From NCBI RefSeq assembly GCF_002949735.1, contig NZ_CP026681.1:6726501-6790500 (forward strand): a DNA stretch of 64,000 nt, written 5' to 3'. Shown in pieces: positions 24,210-33,063 of the stretch (its first letter is position 1; each line of letters begins with the position of its first letter). A program made the translations under genes and the position numbers. A model generated the notes under the pieces. The model saw only the letters and a program-made list of their open reading frames with translations, had not been told where the DNA came from and searched no databases. This DNA is from Nostoc sp. 'Peltigera membranacea cyanobiont' N6. GTDB taxonomy: Bacteria > Cyanobacteriota > Cyanobacteriia > Cyanobacteriales > Nostocaceae.

Positions 24210-25583
24210 TCATTTGTCAATAATTCTTCTTCCTCTGCCTCCCCTGCTCCCTGCCCCCTGCCCCCTGCCCCCAGATCCCAACAGTCGCCGGGTTTCATTA
24301 GCAGCAGCTTGCATTGCTCTTTCTGGATTTATCCGACCGGATAGCGCAGCACTGAGATAACGCTGTAAAATATCCGATGTCTGGGCATATTGCGCGACTG
24401 GCGATCGCAAAACTGCATTGTCCACAACCTCCAGTAGCTGAGGATAGTGAGGGTATTTAGCAACAATCTCTGGGTCTGTAAATAAATCCCGGCGGCTTGG
24501 CACATAGCCTGCACTCAAAATGAATCGGCGTTGTGCTTCCCGACTGGTAAAGTACTGAATTGCTTTCCAAGCTTCTTCAGGATGTTTAGAAGATTTAGAA
24601 ATTCCTATACCCCAACCTCCTAAACAAGCTGCACCAGTTTTACCGGGAGCATGAACCATCGGTTTGATTGCAATTTTGCCTTTGATTGGCGAATTCTTTG
24701 CTTGGGCTAAAGGCCATGCATAAGGCCAGCTACGTAAAAACGCTACTTGACCACTTTGGAAGAAACGCCGGGTGTCTTCTTCCTGGTAGGTTGTGACTCC
24801 AGGAGGAGAAACGCCTTCGCTGATGGTACTACGCAAAAACTCAATGGCTTGTAATGTTTCTGGTCTATCCAACCCAACCTCTAACGTTTCGGGATTAACC
24901 CAGAAACCACCAAAGCCATTAAGAACTTCCACAAACATTGCCACCAGTCCTTCATATTGCCGTCCCTGCCAAACATAGCCCCAATTTACCTTGTCTTTCT
25001 TCTGTAAGGCTTGGGAAATTCGGATCAAATCCTCAAAGGTTTCTGGTGGTTTAAATCCTGCTTCTTTGATTAAATCTTCGCGATAGTAGAGCATTCCCAC
25101 ATCGGAACGCACGGGAATGCGGTACAGCTTGTTCTGGTAACGTCCGCCTTCTACATCCTTGGGTGAAAATACTGCCAACTCTTGCTTGGAAATGCGATTG
25201 TCTAGGGGTAGCAACCAGCCAGCAGCAGCAAACTTGGGTGTCCAGATTACATCCATATTCACCAAGTCATAAGGGGATTCACCTAAGATAAAAGATGAGG
25301 TGTACAGGTCTTCGAGCAAATTTGTGGCATTGGGCCCCTCAACTAAGTTAATCCGAATGCCTGGGTTCTCAGCCTCAAAGTCTCTAATCAAACCCTGCTT
25401 CCAAGGCTGGGCATCAGGGGCAGTAATCAACATATTCAGGGTAACTGGTCGTTGCGAGAGTGCTACCCAATTGAACAATACGATCCCCAAAAGAATTGCT
25501 AGAAAAATCCCTATATGCAAAAAGCTTTGTTTTTGAATGAATTTTTGTAGCTTGTTGATTGGGTTTTGATACAACATTATCAA
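24210..25583 (-). CDS. Carbohydrate ABC transporter substrate-binding protein
   Basis: A 457-residue extracellular solute-binding protein of family 1. The N-terminal hydrophobic segment (FLHIGIFLAILLGIVLFNWV) lacks a lipobox cysteine, so it looks like a membrane anchor. The binding domains show YDLVNMDVIWTPKFAAAGWL, GMLYYREDL, FFQSGQVAFLRSWPYA and CLGGWGIGISKSSKHPEEAW. It should capture the sugar for the importer. The last 20 or so residues (GSGGRGQGAGSRGGRGRR and onward) are encoded by the CCCCCTG and TCATTTG repeat DNA and are unlike the rest, so repeats appear to have extended the reading frame. Confidence 0.9.
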   Translation of the reverse strand: MIMLYQNPINKLQKFIQKQSFLHIGIFLAILLGIVLFNWVALSQRPVTLNMLITAPDAQPWKQGLIRDFEAENPGIRINLVEGPNATNLLEDLYTSSFILGESPYDLVNMDVIWTPKFAAAGWLLPLDNRISKQELAVFSPKDVEGGRYQNKLYRIPVRSDVGMLYYREDLIKEAGFKPPETFEDLIRISQALQKKDKVNWGYVWQGRQYEGLVAMFVEVLNGFGGFWVNPETLEVGLDRPETLQAIEFLRSTISEGVSPPGVTTYQEEDTRRFFQSGQVAFLRSWPYAWPLAQAKNSPIKGKIAIKPMVHAPGKTGAACLGGWGIGISKSSKHPEEAWKAIQYFTSREAQRRFILSAGYVPSRRDLFTDPEIVAKYPHYPQLLEVVDNAVLRSPVAQYAQTSDILQRYLSAALSGRINPERAMQAAANETRRLLGSGGRGQGAGSRGGRGRRIIDK

Positions 25584-25976
25584 TAATGTAGCGATCGCTA
25601 TTGGTAATAATTATCTAGTTATCTCTGAAGGCAACTGTATTTACTGCCTGTTTGCGAAGCGTAGCCATTCCTACGACTTAATTTTTTCCGATTTTCTTCT
25701 TAGTTTATCCTCTCCTGGTATTAACAAGAAGAGATAAAGCAGTATTTAATGTTTCTATGCTGACAGTTTTAACAGATTGTAATAATTAAACCTCCCATGA
25801 CAAAATGTCACGCGATTCCTGTTTCAACGCTCTGTGAGCTATTTTTTTAAATAGGAATATGGCTTGCCTAACTGATGAGGGACTTCCAACAAATAAATTA
25901 CCCCACAAGAAGTAGTTGAATATTTTTTTATTTGGAAGTCCCTGACTGGAAGTCACCAGCGTGCAGCTTGCAGAAA
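25584..25976. other. Intergenic region, 393 bp, with a MITE-like hairpin
   Basis: No convincing gene. A short minus-strand frame (25786-25980) runs through a palindromic repeat and is discounted. The right part holds the inverted repeat at 25878-25943; the left part should contain the promoter of the sugar-importer operon. Confidence 0.45.
25878..25943. repeat. MITE-like inverted repeat (12-bp arms)
   Basis: AGGGACTTCCAA at 25878-25889 is matched by its complement at 25932-25943, with about 42 bases between that include ATTTATT-type AT-rich DNA. The ends resemble those of small non-autonomous elements. Confidence 0.6.
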
Positions 25977-27254
25977 TCAATCAGGATTTTTATATTCCTG
26001 CAAAGCTCCTAATTTACGAATTCCCGGCCAAATCATGGCCGTAGCAATCACCACTACAATTGTGCCAATTCCACCACCGACAACGGAAATCACTGGGCCA
26101 AATAAAGCTGCTGTCAAGCCTGATTCAAAGCCTCCTAATTCATTCGAGGCACTAATAAACACGCTATTAATAGCAGCAACCCGACCACGCAAACGATCCG
26201 GTGTTCTAATTTGAACTAATGTATGGCGAATCACAACGCTAATACTATCTAGTGCGCCACCAAGGGTCAGCATTAACATAGACAGCCAAAATGAACGAGA
26301 AAGTCCAAAGATGATTGTGACAACCCCAAAGCCAACCACTGACCACAATAAGGCTGGGCCTGCTTTGCGTAACGGTGGTAAATACGCCAGGGAAATGGCC
26401 ATAGTCAAAGCACCGATAGAGTGGGCTGCTTGTAAGTATCCCAATTCCACTGGCCCCACGTGGAGAATATCTTTGGCAAAGATGGGTAGCAATGCGATCG
26501 CACCACCCAACAATACAGCAAACATATCCAATGTAATCGCTGCTAAAATCAACTGATTATGCCAGACAAATTTAGCACCAGCTGACAGCGCTTTAAGTGA
26601 GATTGGCTCAGTTGTGCGGATGGCTTTTTGCTCTTTAATCCCTACTGTTAAAAGAAAACACAGCAACGCGGCGATCGCTGCTACTACATATACTCCTGTA
26701 GCACTTCCCAGCAAAGCGATGCCGAATCCCCCGAAGGCTGGGCCAATAACAGCAGCTAACTGAAAGCTACTACTATTCCAAGTTGCCGCATTGGTAAACG
26801 CACTGACAGGTATCAACTGCCACATTAAGGCATCACTAGCAGGTCTGAGGAATGCCCTAGCGACACCTGTTAATACCAAGCAGGCGTAAATTAGAAAAAT
26901 TGCACCTTGAGTATAAGAAAGCACTGCCAAAGCCAGCGAACAGAGAGCTAGCAGCATCACTGACAGTAACATGATGAGTTTGCGCTCGCGGCGATCGGCC
27001 ACATGTCCGGTAATCAAGGTGAGAGCTATCATCGGCAAGACTTGCGCTAGTCCTACACCACCTAGAACGATCGCTGAGTTAGTCCGCTCGTAGAGTTCCC
27101 AGCCGATAGCTACAGTTTGCATTTGCGACCCCACGGACAGCACCAGCCGTCCAATGGTAAATAGCCGATAGTCTCGAAACTTAAAGGCTGCAAAGGGATC
27201 GTGCTGTGCAACCTCAGAGTTATGGGGATTTGAGTTCCGTTTGCTCGAAGACAT
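25977..27254 (-). CDS. MFS efflux transporter
   Basis: A 425-residue major facilitator protein with about 12 membrane segments, similar to the MFS_3/enterobactin-exporter-like group: FAAFKFRDYRLFTIGRLVLSVG, the cytoplasmic GHVADRRERKLIM loop, and a second-half DRLRGRVAAINSVF motif. It is the last gene of an operon with a two-gene ABC exporter and a MarR regulator, and overlaps the MarR gene by 35 bp. Together they probably expel a toxic organic compound. Confidence 0.85.
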   Translation of the reverse strand: MSSSKRNSNPHNSEVAQHDPFAAFKFRDYRLFTIGRLVLSVGSQMQTVAIGWELYERTNSAIVLGGVGLAQVLPMIALTLITGHVADRRERKLIMLLSVMLLALCSLALAVLSYTQGAIFLIYACLVLTGVARAFLRPASDALMWQLIPVSAFTNAATWNSSSFQLAAVIGPAFGGFGIALLGSATGVYVVAAIAALLCFLLTVGIKEQKAIRTTEPISLKALSAGAKFVWHNQLILAAITLDMFAVLLGGAIALLPIFAKDILHVGPVELGYLQAAHSIGALTMAISLAYLPPLRKAGPALLWSVVGFGVVTIIFGLSRSFWLSMLMLTLGGALDSISVVIRHTLVQIRTPDRLRGRVAAINSVFISASNELGGFESGLTAALFGPVISVVGGGIGTIVVVIATAMIWPGIRKLGALQEYKNPD

Positions 27255-27693
27255 TTTTTAGTAGAGTTAAGCCTTCTTCAATGTTAGAAATTTGCTCTTC
27301 TGTCAAACCTTTTAACAGGTCGGTAATATGAGCGCGAGTTTGATCTTGGGATTGCTTGAGATGATGCCTTCCATCTTCAGTTAAATTGAGCAGCACTCGC
27401 CGCCGCTCTTGAGGATGAGAGCAACGTTTCACGAAGTCGCGTTGTACTAAGCGTTCTACGGTTGCTGATGCTGTGGCAGAAGTGACACCTAAATGCTCTG
27501 CGAGGTCAGATAATGAAGCACCTGGATTGCGATTGATAAATGCTAGCGATCGCAACTGAGGTATAGATAAAAAGGCGGCACTATGGGCACGCATATCCGC
27601 TCGGATAAACCGCATCATTAATGGAACTGTTTCCATTACTCTAGCGGCACATTCTTCGGAAGTTGCACCTTGAGCAGGTTTATCCAAGGTCAT
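27220..27693 (-). CDS. MarR-family transcriptional regulator
   Basis: A 157-residue MarR regulator: dimerisation helix at the N-terminus, winged HTH GASLSDLAEHLGVTSATASA followed by TVERLVQRDFVKRCSHPQERR (wing with the conserved D/R pattern), and a C-terminal dimer helix. ATG 27693 was chosen because the upstream part of the frame overlaps the permease gene and is not conserved. It lies between the efflux ABC genes and the MFS gene and probably represses the whole operon from the palindrome near 29404. Confidence 0.88.
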   Translation of the reverse strand: MTLDKPAQGATSEECAARVMETVPLMMRFIRADMRAHSAAFLSIPQLRSLAFINRNPGASLSDLAEHLGVTSATASATVERLVQRDFVKRCSHPQERRRVLLNLTEDGRHHLKQSQDQTRAHITDLLKGLTEEQISNIEEGLTLLKNVFEQTELKSP

Positions 27694-27712
27694 GGGCTTG
27701 TTGTTCTCCTGA

Positions 27713-28567
27713 TTACATGGCCACCCGGGGATAAAGTTTTCCACCAATGATGGCCAAAATTATGAATGTTAATAAGAGAATTGTACAATCCAGACCAAAG
27801 CCATAGACACTACTGCCATTCAGCAGCATCGTGCTGCGTAAGCCATCAACCTCATAAGTCAAGGGATTTAAATGGGAAATGAATTTTAACCAACTGGGCA
27901 TCAACGAAATCGGATAGATGGCATTGCTTGCAAAAAATAACGGCATGGTTAACAATTGCCCAATACCCGTCATCCTTTCTCGGCTTTTCACTAAACAGCC
28001 AATAATTAATGAAAAAATGCAAAATGTTCCCGCGCCCAGTATGACTACTACAAGTACTTGGAGAATAGCGAGGGGATGAAGATTTAATTTTACACCTAAT
28101 AAAAATGCCAATCCGTAAATCAATAGTACTTGAGATAAGCACCGCACCCCACACGCCAGAGCTTTGCCCAATACCATCGCCACGCGAGGTGTGGGACTAG
28201 CTAAAAATTTATGGACAATGCCTAAATCTCGCTCCCAGATTAGCGTCATTCCACCACTAAAAATTGCCACAAACAGAATACTCTGAGCCAAAATACCAGC
28301 AGAAATGAAGTCCAGATATGGTAAGTTACCTGTAGGAATCGCGTGAGTGCGGGCGAAAACTTGCCCAAAGATCAGGAGCCATAAGGCTGGTTGCACAGCC
28401 CGAACTACTAAATCAGTAGGATCGTGGCGGAGTTTACGGATTTCTAATTCCGCGATCGCTAAGGTTTTCGTAACTAGCTCTTTAATTGCAGAGATGAAAT
28501 TTACTCGCCCAGTGGGCGGTGCTTTAACCCAACCGTTGAGCAGTCCGTCTGGTTCTTGCTGTGTCAC
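27713..28567 (-). CDS. ABC-2 type drug exporter permease (DrrB-like)
   Basis: A 284-residue ABC-2 permease with six membrane segments. The ABC-2 signature region is visible (FFASNAIYPISLMPSWLKFISHLNPLTYEVDGLR; key part NPLTYEVDG), as is the first-half RDLGIVHKFLASPTPR. Its start overlaps the ATPase gene end by 44 bp, indicating coupling. With the upstream ATPase it forms a DrrAB-like exporter of drugs or lipid-like molecules. Confidence 0.85.
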   Translation of the reverse strand: MTQQEPDGLLNGWVKAPPTGRVNFISAIKELVTKTLAIAELEIRKLRHDPTDLVVRAVQPALWLLIFGQVFARTHAIPTGNLPYLDFISAGILAQSILFVAIFSGGMTLIWERDLGIVHKFLASPTPRVAMVLGKALACGVRCLSQVLLIYGLAFLLGVKLNLHPLAILQVLVVVILGAGTFCIFSLIIGCLVKSRERMTGIGQLLTMPLFFASNAIYPISLMPSWLKFISHLNPLTYEVDGLRSTMLLNGSSVYGFGLDCTILLLTFIILAIIGGKLYPRVAM

Positions 28568-29375
28568 GGTAGTTGACTCCTGATGTTAACTGATCGCCTG
28601 TATAGTGAATAAAGACATCATCCAAAGTTGCGTTTGGTCGATCTAAAGAAGCTTTTAAGTCGCTTGGTGTGCCTGTAATTACGACTTCACCTTGCTGCAT
28701 AATCGCCACTCGGTTACATAAACTGTCTGCTTCTTCTAAAAAGTGGGTTGTTAAAAATATAGTTGTGCCGTAATCAGCACAGAGTTGTAGCACAAGTTGC
28801 CATACTTGAGTCCGGGCGATGGGATCTAGTCCGACAGTCGGCTCATCAAGAAAGAGAATTTGGGGTTGATGTAAAACTGATACGGCGATTTCTAGCTTGC
28901 GGATCATCCCACCAGAGTAGTTGCGTACCAAGCGCTTTGCTGCATCTTGCAAACCCATGTATTCTAGAATTTCATAGATACGGCGATCGCGTCCTTTGGC
29001 TGGTATTCCATAAAGCTTGGCGAAGATTAAGAGATTTTCGTAACCCGTGAGACTACCATCAGCAGAGAGCGCTTGGGGTACATAGCCGATAGCCCGTCTC
29101 ACAGGATTGGGTTGACGAGTCACGTCATAGCCAGCTAAGGTTGCTTTCCCTGCACTCAGAGGTAGCAAAGTTGTCAACATCTTAATAACTGTACTTTTTC
29201 CTGCCCCATTAGGCCCAAGCAGCCCAAATACTTCACCCTGTTCCACAGATATACTCAGGTTATTAACAGCCGTTAACTTCCCAAAACGGCGTGTGAGTCC
29301 CTGAGTTTCCAAAATCAACGGTCTTGACTCGCTAGGAGATTCTGACCGATTTATTTTTCCAGTCAGTATTGTCAC
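28524..29375 (-). CDS. ABC exporter ATP-binding protein (DrrA-like)
   Basis: A 283-residue ATPase with Walker A GPNGAGKST, signature NYSGGMIRKLEIA, Walker B ILFLDEPTVGLDP and H-loop TTHFLEEADSL. The C-terminal region (NATLDDVFIHYTGDQL) is the usual DrrA tail. First gene of the efflux operon ABC ATPase - permease - MarR - MFS. A palindrome about 22 bp upstream of the start codon is a likely operator. Confidence 0.9.
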   Translation of the reverse strand: MTILTGKINRSESPSESRPLILETQGLTRRFGKLTAVNNLSISVEQGEVFGLLGPNGAGKSTVIKMLTTLLPLSAGKATLAGYDVTRQPNPVRRAIGYVPQALSADGSLTGYENLLIFAKLYGIPAKGRDRRIYEILEYMGLQDAAKRLVRNYSGGMIRKLEIAVSVLHQPQILFLDEPTVGLDPIARTQVWQLVLQLCADYGTTIFLTTHFLEEADSLCNRVAIMQQGEVVITGTPSDLKASLDRPNATLDDVFIHYTGDQLTSGVNYRDTARTRRTAQRLG

Positions 29376-29397
29376 AAGTTTGATGCACTTCCATTAA

Positions 29398-29410
29398 TTA
29401 GTTAAACTAA
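29398..29410. promoter_or_regulatory. Palindromic candidate MarR operator
   Basis: TTAGTTAAACTAA is a perfect 13-bp palindrome around a central A, immediately followed by an overlapping half-site (CTATTAGTTT). It lies 22 bp upstream of the first gene of an operon that encodes its own MarR regulator, the usual place for autoregulation. Binding by this regulator is inferred. Confidence 0.5.
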
Positions 29411-29664
29411 CTATTAGTTTCTCAATATATATCCTGGAAGTCAATAGACTTGTTACAAAAATCTCAATCGGAGTCAAAATAATTGATGAGGACTGACGCA
29501 AAACTACCTCCCTCTGCGTGTTTTGAGCTTTGCGAGTTAGCGGGACATCGCATTAGTGAACGCTTGCAACAGCACGCTGAAAGCCCTTCGGAGCAAAACA
29601 GCAGTTTTTTGAGCAAGATCAATAAAGTCACACTGAGATCGTAAAAAAACCCAATATTGGAGGC

Positions 29665-29698
29665 CGATCGCATTCTATGGAATCATAGAATGCGATCG
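29665..29698 (-). terminator. Hairpin downstream of acsF
   Basis: A perfect 15-bp stem (29665-29679 with 29684-29698) and a 4-base loop begins 12 bp after the acsF stop codon. On the minus strand a T7 run (TTGGGTTTTTTTAC) follows about 15 bases later. The stem contains HIP1-like GCGATCG sequence. Terminator function is likely but the T-run is not directly adjacent. Confidence 0.5.
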
Positions 29699-29710
29699 CG
29701 ATCGTCAAAT

Positions 29711-30766
29711 CTAACGCACAGTTTCCCGCAAAGCCTCAGCATCTACAGGTTTGATTAGGTAAACTAACAGTAGATTCCAAACAATTGCTGCAATCAAGGG
29801 TAGTTTGCGAATTAGTTTCACAACTTTGGGTACAGAACTACTCTCAATCTCTGCAATTTTCATGTTGTAACCCGCACAGCGTTGTAGACGTGGGAAAAAC
29901 TTCGGATGTTCAGTATTCAACATCACAGGAAAAGCTCGTCCAGCAGTTTCATTAGTGTTACGGACAACTTCGCGGTCAAATTCTGTCGCATCAAGTCCCA
30001 ATGAAGTGTAAAAACCAGCCCGTTCATGAACTGTCAGGGTGTGGGTAGCAAATACCGATAACAAGAAAAAGCGACTCCACAGCCTAGCTTTCCAGTTGTT
30101 CCACAGTTGCGGTTGAGAACGTAAAAGCGCCTTGAATATATCTCCGTGGCGGTTTTCGTCCTGACACCAACTCTCAAAATATTGGAAGATAGGGTAAAAC
30201 TGGTTTTCTGGGTACTTTTCTAGATGTCTGTAGATAATAATGTAACGCCAGTAGCCGATTTTTTCTGATAAGTAAACGGTGTAGAGTACCCACTCAATTG
30301 GGAAAAATGTATAGGTGCGGGTTTTAGTAACATTCCCTAAATCTAGGGAGAGTTTAAAATCGCCCATTGCTTTGTTGAGAAATCCGGCGTGGCGAGCTTC
30401 ATCACGCGCCATCAGTTGAAATATTTCCGCTAGCAGTGGACTGCGATTTTTCAGCTTGCGGGATAATTCTTTGAATAGCAAGAAGCCAGAAAATTCTGAA
30501 ATGCAAGAGCGTTCCAAATACTCAATAAATGCCTGCCTTGCTTCACCCTCAATGTGTTCCCAAGACTGGTTAAACACCTCATCCCGAACAAAATGATGAC
30601 GGTTGTAGTCTGTCTGCATTTCTGTCAGCATTGCCTTTAACTCCGTCTCCTGGGCAGATAAATCCAGGTTGGCCGCAGTTTCAAAATCTGTAGTGTAAAA
30701 CCGGGGGGTAAGTACAGTTTCTTTGCTGGGGGTTTTAATTTCTGGCTTGGGTAGGGTATTAACCAT
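29711..30766 (-). CDS. acsF: Mg-protoporphyrin IX monomethyl ester oxidative cyclase
   Basis: A 351-residue di-iron enzyme forming the isocyclic ring of chlorophyll in the oxygen-dependent pathway. Diagnostic parts: LTPRFYTTDFETAANLDLS at the N-terminus, iron ligands in EFSGFLLFKELSRKL, LMARDEARHAGF and CQDENRHGDIF (two ExxH sets), and the conserved C-terminal FPVMLNTEHPKFFPRL. ATG 30766 was chosen over the 30784 start because the family begins MVNTLPK. Cyanobacteria often have two copies tuned to high and low oxygen; which one this is cannot be decided here. It stands alone. Confidence 0.95.
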   Translation of the reverse strand: MVNTLPKPEIKTPSKETVLTPRFYTTDFETAANLDLSAQETELKAMLTEMQTDYNRHHFVRDEVFNQSWEHIEGEARQAFIEYLERSCISEFSGFLLFKELSRKLKNRSPLLAEIFQLMARDEARHAGFLNKAMGDFKLSLDLGNVTKTRTYTFFPIEWVLYTVYLSEKIGYWRYIIIYRHLEKYPENQFYPIFQYFESWCQDENRHGDIFKALLRSQPQLWNNWKARLWSRFFLLSVFATHTLTVHERAGFYTSLGLDATEFDREVVRNTNETAGRAFPVMLNTEHPKFFPRLQRCAGYNMKIAEIESSSVPKVVKLIRKLPLIAAIVWNLLLVYLIKPVDAEALRETVR

Positions 30767-30992
30767 GTGCAATACGGTAAGCAAGTAAATAGTCCTATAG
30801 TTATCAAGTTATAATAAATATGATTCTTTTGCTATGCCTTTTTACAATCCTTCAGTAAAGCAAGAAATGCCCTATATACTAGATCCGCTAAAGCATAAAA
30901 GGACTTTATTTGAAAAAAATTATTAAGTTTTTAAACTTCTCCAAGTCAAATAAATTTATAACTACAGAGTCCTTTAGTAGATAAAATTACCT

Positions 30993-31211
30993 TTACTGAA
31001 AGGCAGTAGATTGTTCCTCTGCAATTTCTTATTTTGCTTGTTTAGCAACAGCAATGAGTTTTGATTGTGTTCTCTAGAACGATTCATTCTATGTGATTTC
31101 ATCTTGCAGATCGTCAATGTATTCCCGCAGATACTCTGCAATCCGATCTTGTACCTCAATAGGTAAAGACTCCATCATTTCGATCGCAGTAATAATTGCT
31201 GCTGACGACAT
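30993..31211 (-). pseudogene. Decayed small antitoxin-like gene with three in-frame stops
   Basis: From ATG 31211 the frame reads MSSAAIITAIEMMESLPIEV then QDRIAEYLREYIDDLQDE, a pattern common in short cyanobacterial antitoxin-like proteins. A TAG follows at 31089-31091. The same frame continues recognisably (NESF, stop, RTQSKLIAVAKQAK, stop, EIAEEQSTAF) before a last stop at 30993. Three nonsense changes in one frame without frameshifts indicate a dead gene. A truncated 40-residue product is possible. Confidence 0.55.
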
Positions 31212-31264
31212 GGTGAATTGCTCTCACGCAACGCTTTGCTTTTAAAGCTAACTATAATTGACTT

Positions 31265-31414
31265 TAAGTAAGTCGGTGAGAAGAAACCAAAGTACGTTAA
31301 GTAATGTAAAAAATATTGAGATTAGTTTGTAGTGAGGACTTTAGTCCTCATTTGAGGGCTGAAGCCCTCACTACAAACCTTGAATTATTCCGCAGCTAAG
31401 TAAGTCGGTGAGAA
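31265..31414. repeat. Cruciform repeat between 18-bp direct repeats
   Basis: The 18-mer TAAGTAAGTCGGTGAGAA occurs at 31265-31282 and again at 31397-31414. Between them, 31325-31378 is a palindromic element: 13-bp outer arms (GTTTGTAGTGAGG with its complement) and two internal hairpins (GAGGACTTTAGTCCTC and GAGGGCTGAAGCCCTC). No gene is present. Confidence 0.75.
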
Positions 31415-31581
31415 AAATTCAATGGGGACTTTGATTCCAGTTTCCCCCCTTATTAAGGGGGGTTAGGGGGGATCGCTAAGTGTCTAAAAATCACGGCAAA
31501 ATACTTTTCAAACATCCTCTTACAACTACCAAAATCGGCATAACACATCAAACACGGAATTAAACTGTATTTTTGTTTGTT

Positions 31582-32982
31582 TTACAACCCCATAACCGTG
31601 CGATAATGGGCTTCAATTTGCGCGACAGTTTGAGACTTACGCTTTGTCTCCCACTGACTGCGGTTAAATAATTCTTGTCGCAATTCATCAACGTTAATTG
31701 TTGTGACTTTCCGATCGGCAACAATTTGCTTACCATTCACCCAAACACTATCAACAACATTAGTAGGACGACCTAAAACTAATAAGCCAATGGGATCTGT
31801 ACGAGGAAGTAATGATAAATTAGTGAGGTCATAAAGTACTAAATCTGCTTGTTTACCTATAGTAATAGAACCGAGTTTGTCTGCAACATTGAATCCTTTT
31901 GCACCTCCTAAAGATGCCATTTCTACTGATTGTCGGGGTGTAATCCAATGCTTATAATCTATGTCTGTAACGTTATGTAAAATAGAACCAATTTTTATCG
32001 CTTCTAACAAATCTTGGGAGTCGTTACTAGAAGCACCATCGCAACCAAAAGTTACATTTACTCCAGCCTGACGATATTTTAAAATTGGGGCAATGCCACT
32101 GCCTAAACGTAAATTACTTAAGGGATTGTGAACAACTGTAGATTTAGTTTCAGCGAGGATGGCGATATCATTATCATTTAACCAAACACAATGGGCAAGT
32201 GTTGTGCGATCGCTCAAAAACCCGATTTTTTTTAAATGTTCCACAGCAGTACAACCATACTTCTCTTGGGCGAGTTTTTCCTGTGCCCTGGTTTCGAGTA
32301 AATGGGAGTGACGACAAAGATTATAGCGATCGCTTAACTCAGTACATCCCACAAATAAAGCATCAGTACATAGTTGTATCCCCGTTGGTGCAACTAAAAT
32401 ATTTATACCCTCATCCGGGCGATGAAATTGTCTCACCGCCTCTTCGATAATTTCTAATGTTGCCGCAGTTGGGCGAAAATAAGGTTCATGAGTTTTTGCT
32501 GATTCCCCAGATGGGATACCTGCGCTGAGGGATTCATCTTGAATTAAGGGGGCGATAAAGGCGCGAATTCCAACTTCTCGGTAAGCGCGAGTTGCAATGG
32601 CGATCGTTTCTAACTCAAGTCCGGGAATTAATACTAAGTGATCTACTACACTCGTCCCGCCAGAAAGCAAAGTTTCTACCGCAGTACCCAAGGCGCTGAG
32701 ATAAACCTCTTCAGGATCGAGGGGCGCAAAATCATATAATTCCGCCAACCACAATTCTAAAGGCAAAGCTGACATAATTCCTCGTTGCCACATCTCTGAT
32801 GAGTGAGTGTGGGCGTTGAAAAAACCAGGTAGCAAAAGCTTATTTTTGCCATTTATGACAGTTCCGATTACTGGTAGATTAGGGGCAATGGCTGCGATCG
32901 CACCATCTACAATCTGTACATCTACCGTTGCATAATCATCACTGGCGGCAATTAAAACATTCTGGATAGTGAAATTTATCAT
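31582..32982 (-). CDS. Amidohydrolase, TRZ/ATZ (MtaD-like) deaminase type
   Basis: A 466-residue metal-dependent hydrolase. Motifs: PGFFNAHTHSSEM (HxH), the later metal histidine in CRHSHLLET, TTLAHCVWL, the conserved NPLSNLRLGSGI, and the metal aspartate in TFGCDGASSND. This set matches the ATZ/TRZ-MtaD branch, which deaminates methylthioadenosine, S-adenosylhomocysteine or triazine-like rings. It is divergent from the cysteine hydrolase gene with an 81-bp shared promoter region. A deaminase-hydrolase pair suggests breakdown of a nitrogen-rich heterocycle; the substrate is not known. Confidence 0.82.
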   Translation of the reverse strand: MINFTIQNVLIAASDDYATVDVQIVDGAIAAIAPNLPVIGTVINGKNKLLLPGFFNAHTHSSEMWQRGIMSALPLELWLAELYDFAPLDPEEVYLSALGTAVETLLSGGTSVVDHLVLIPGLELETIAIATRAYREVGIRAFIAPLIQDESLSAGIPSGESAKTHEPYFRPTAATLEIIEEAVRQFHRPDEGINILVAPTGIQLCTDALFVGCTELSDRYNLCRHSHLLETRAQEKLAQEKYGCTAVEHLKKIGFLSDRTTLAHCVWLNDNDIAILAETKSTVVHNPLSNLRLGSGIAPILKYRQAGVNVTFGCDGASSNDSQDLLEAIKIGSILHNVTDIDYKHWITPRQSVEMASLGGAKGFNVADKLGSITIGKQADLVLYDLTNLSLLPRTDPIGLLVLGRPTNVVDSVWVNGKQIVADRKVTTINVDELRQELFNRSQWETKRKSQTVAQIEAHYRTVMGL

Positions 32983-33063
32983 ATTTAACCTTAATTAAGT
33001 AATTGTATTTTGAACTGAATTTCAAGTTACAAGATAGAAAATGTTGTAGGATATGGCAATTTT

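Noticed and set aside
25786..25980. 64-codon minus-strand frame upstream of the sugar importer
   Set aside because: It runs through a palindromic MITE-like repeat and has no family resemblance.
29464..29673. 69-codon minus-strand frame beside the acsF hairpin
   Set aside because: Its sequence is low in structure, overlaps the hairpin region and has no plausible start signal.
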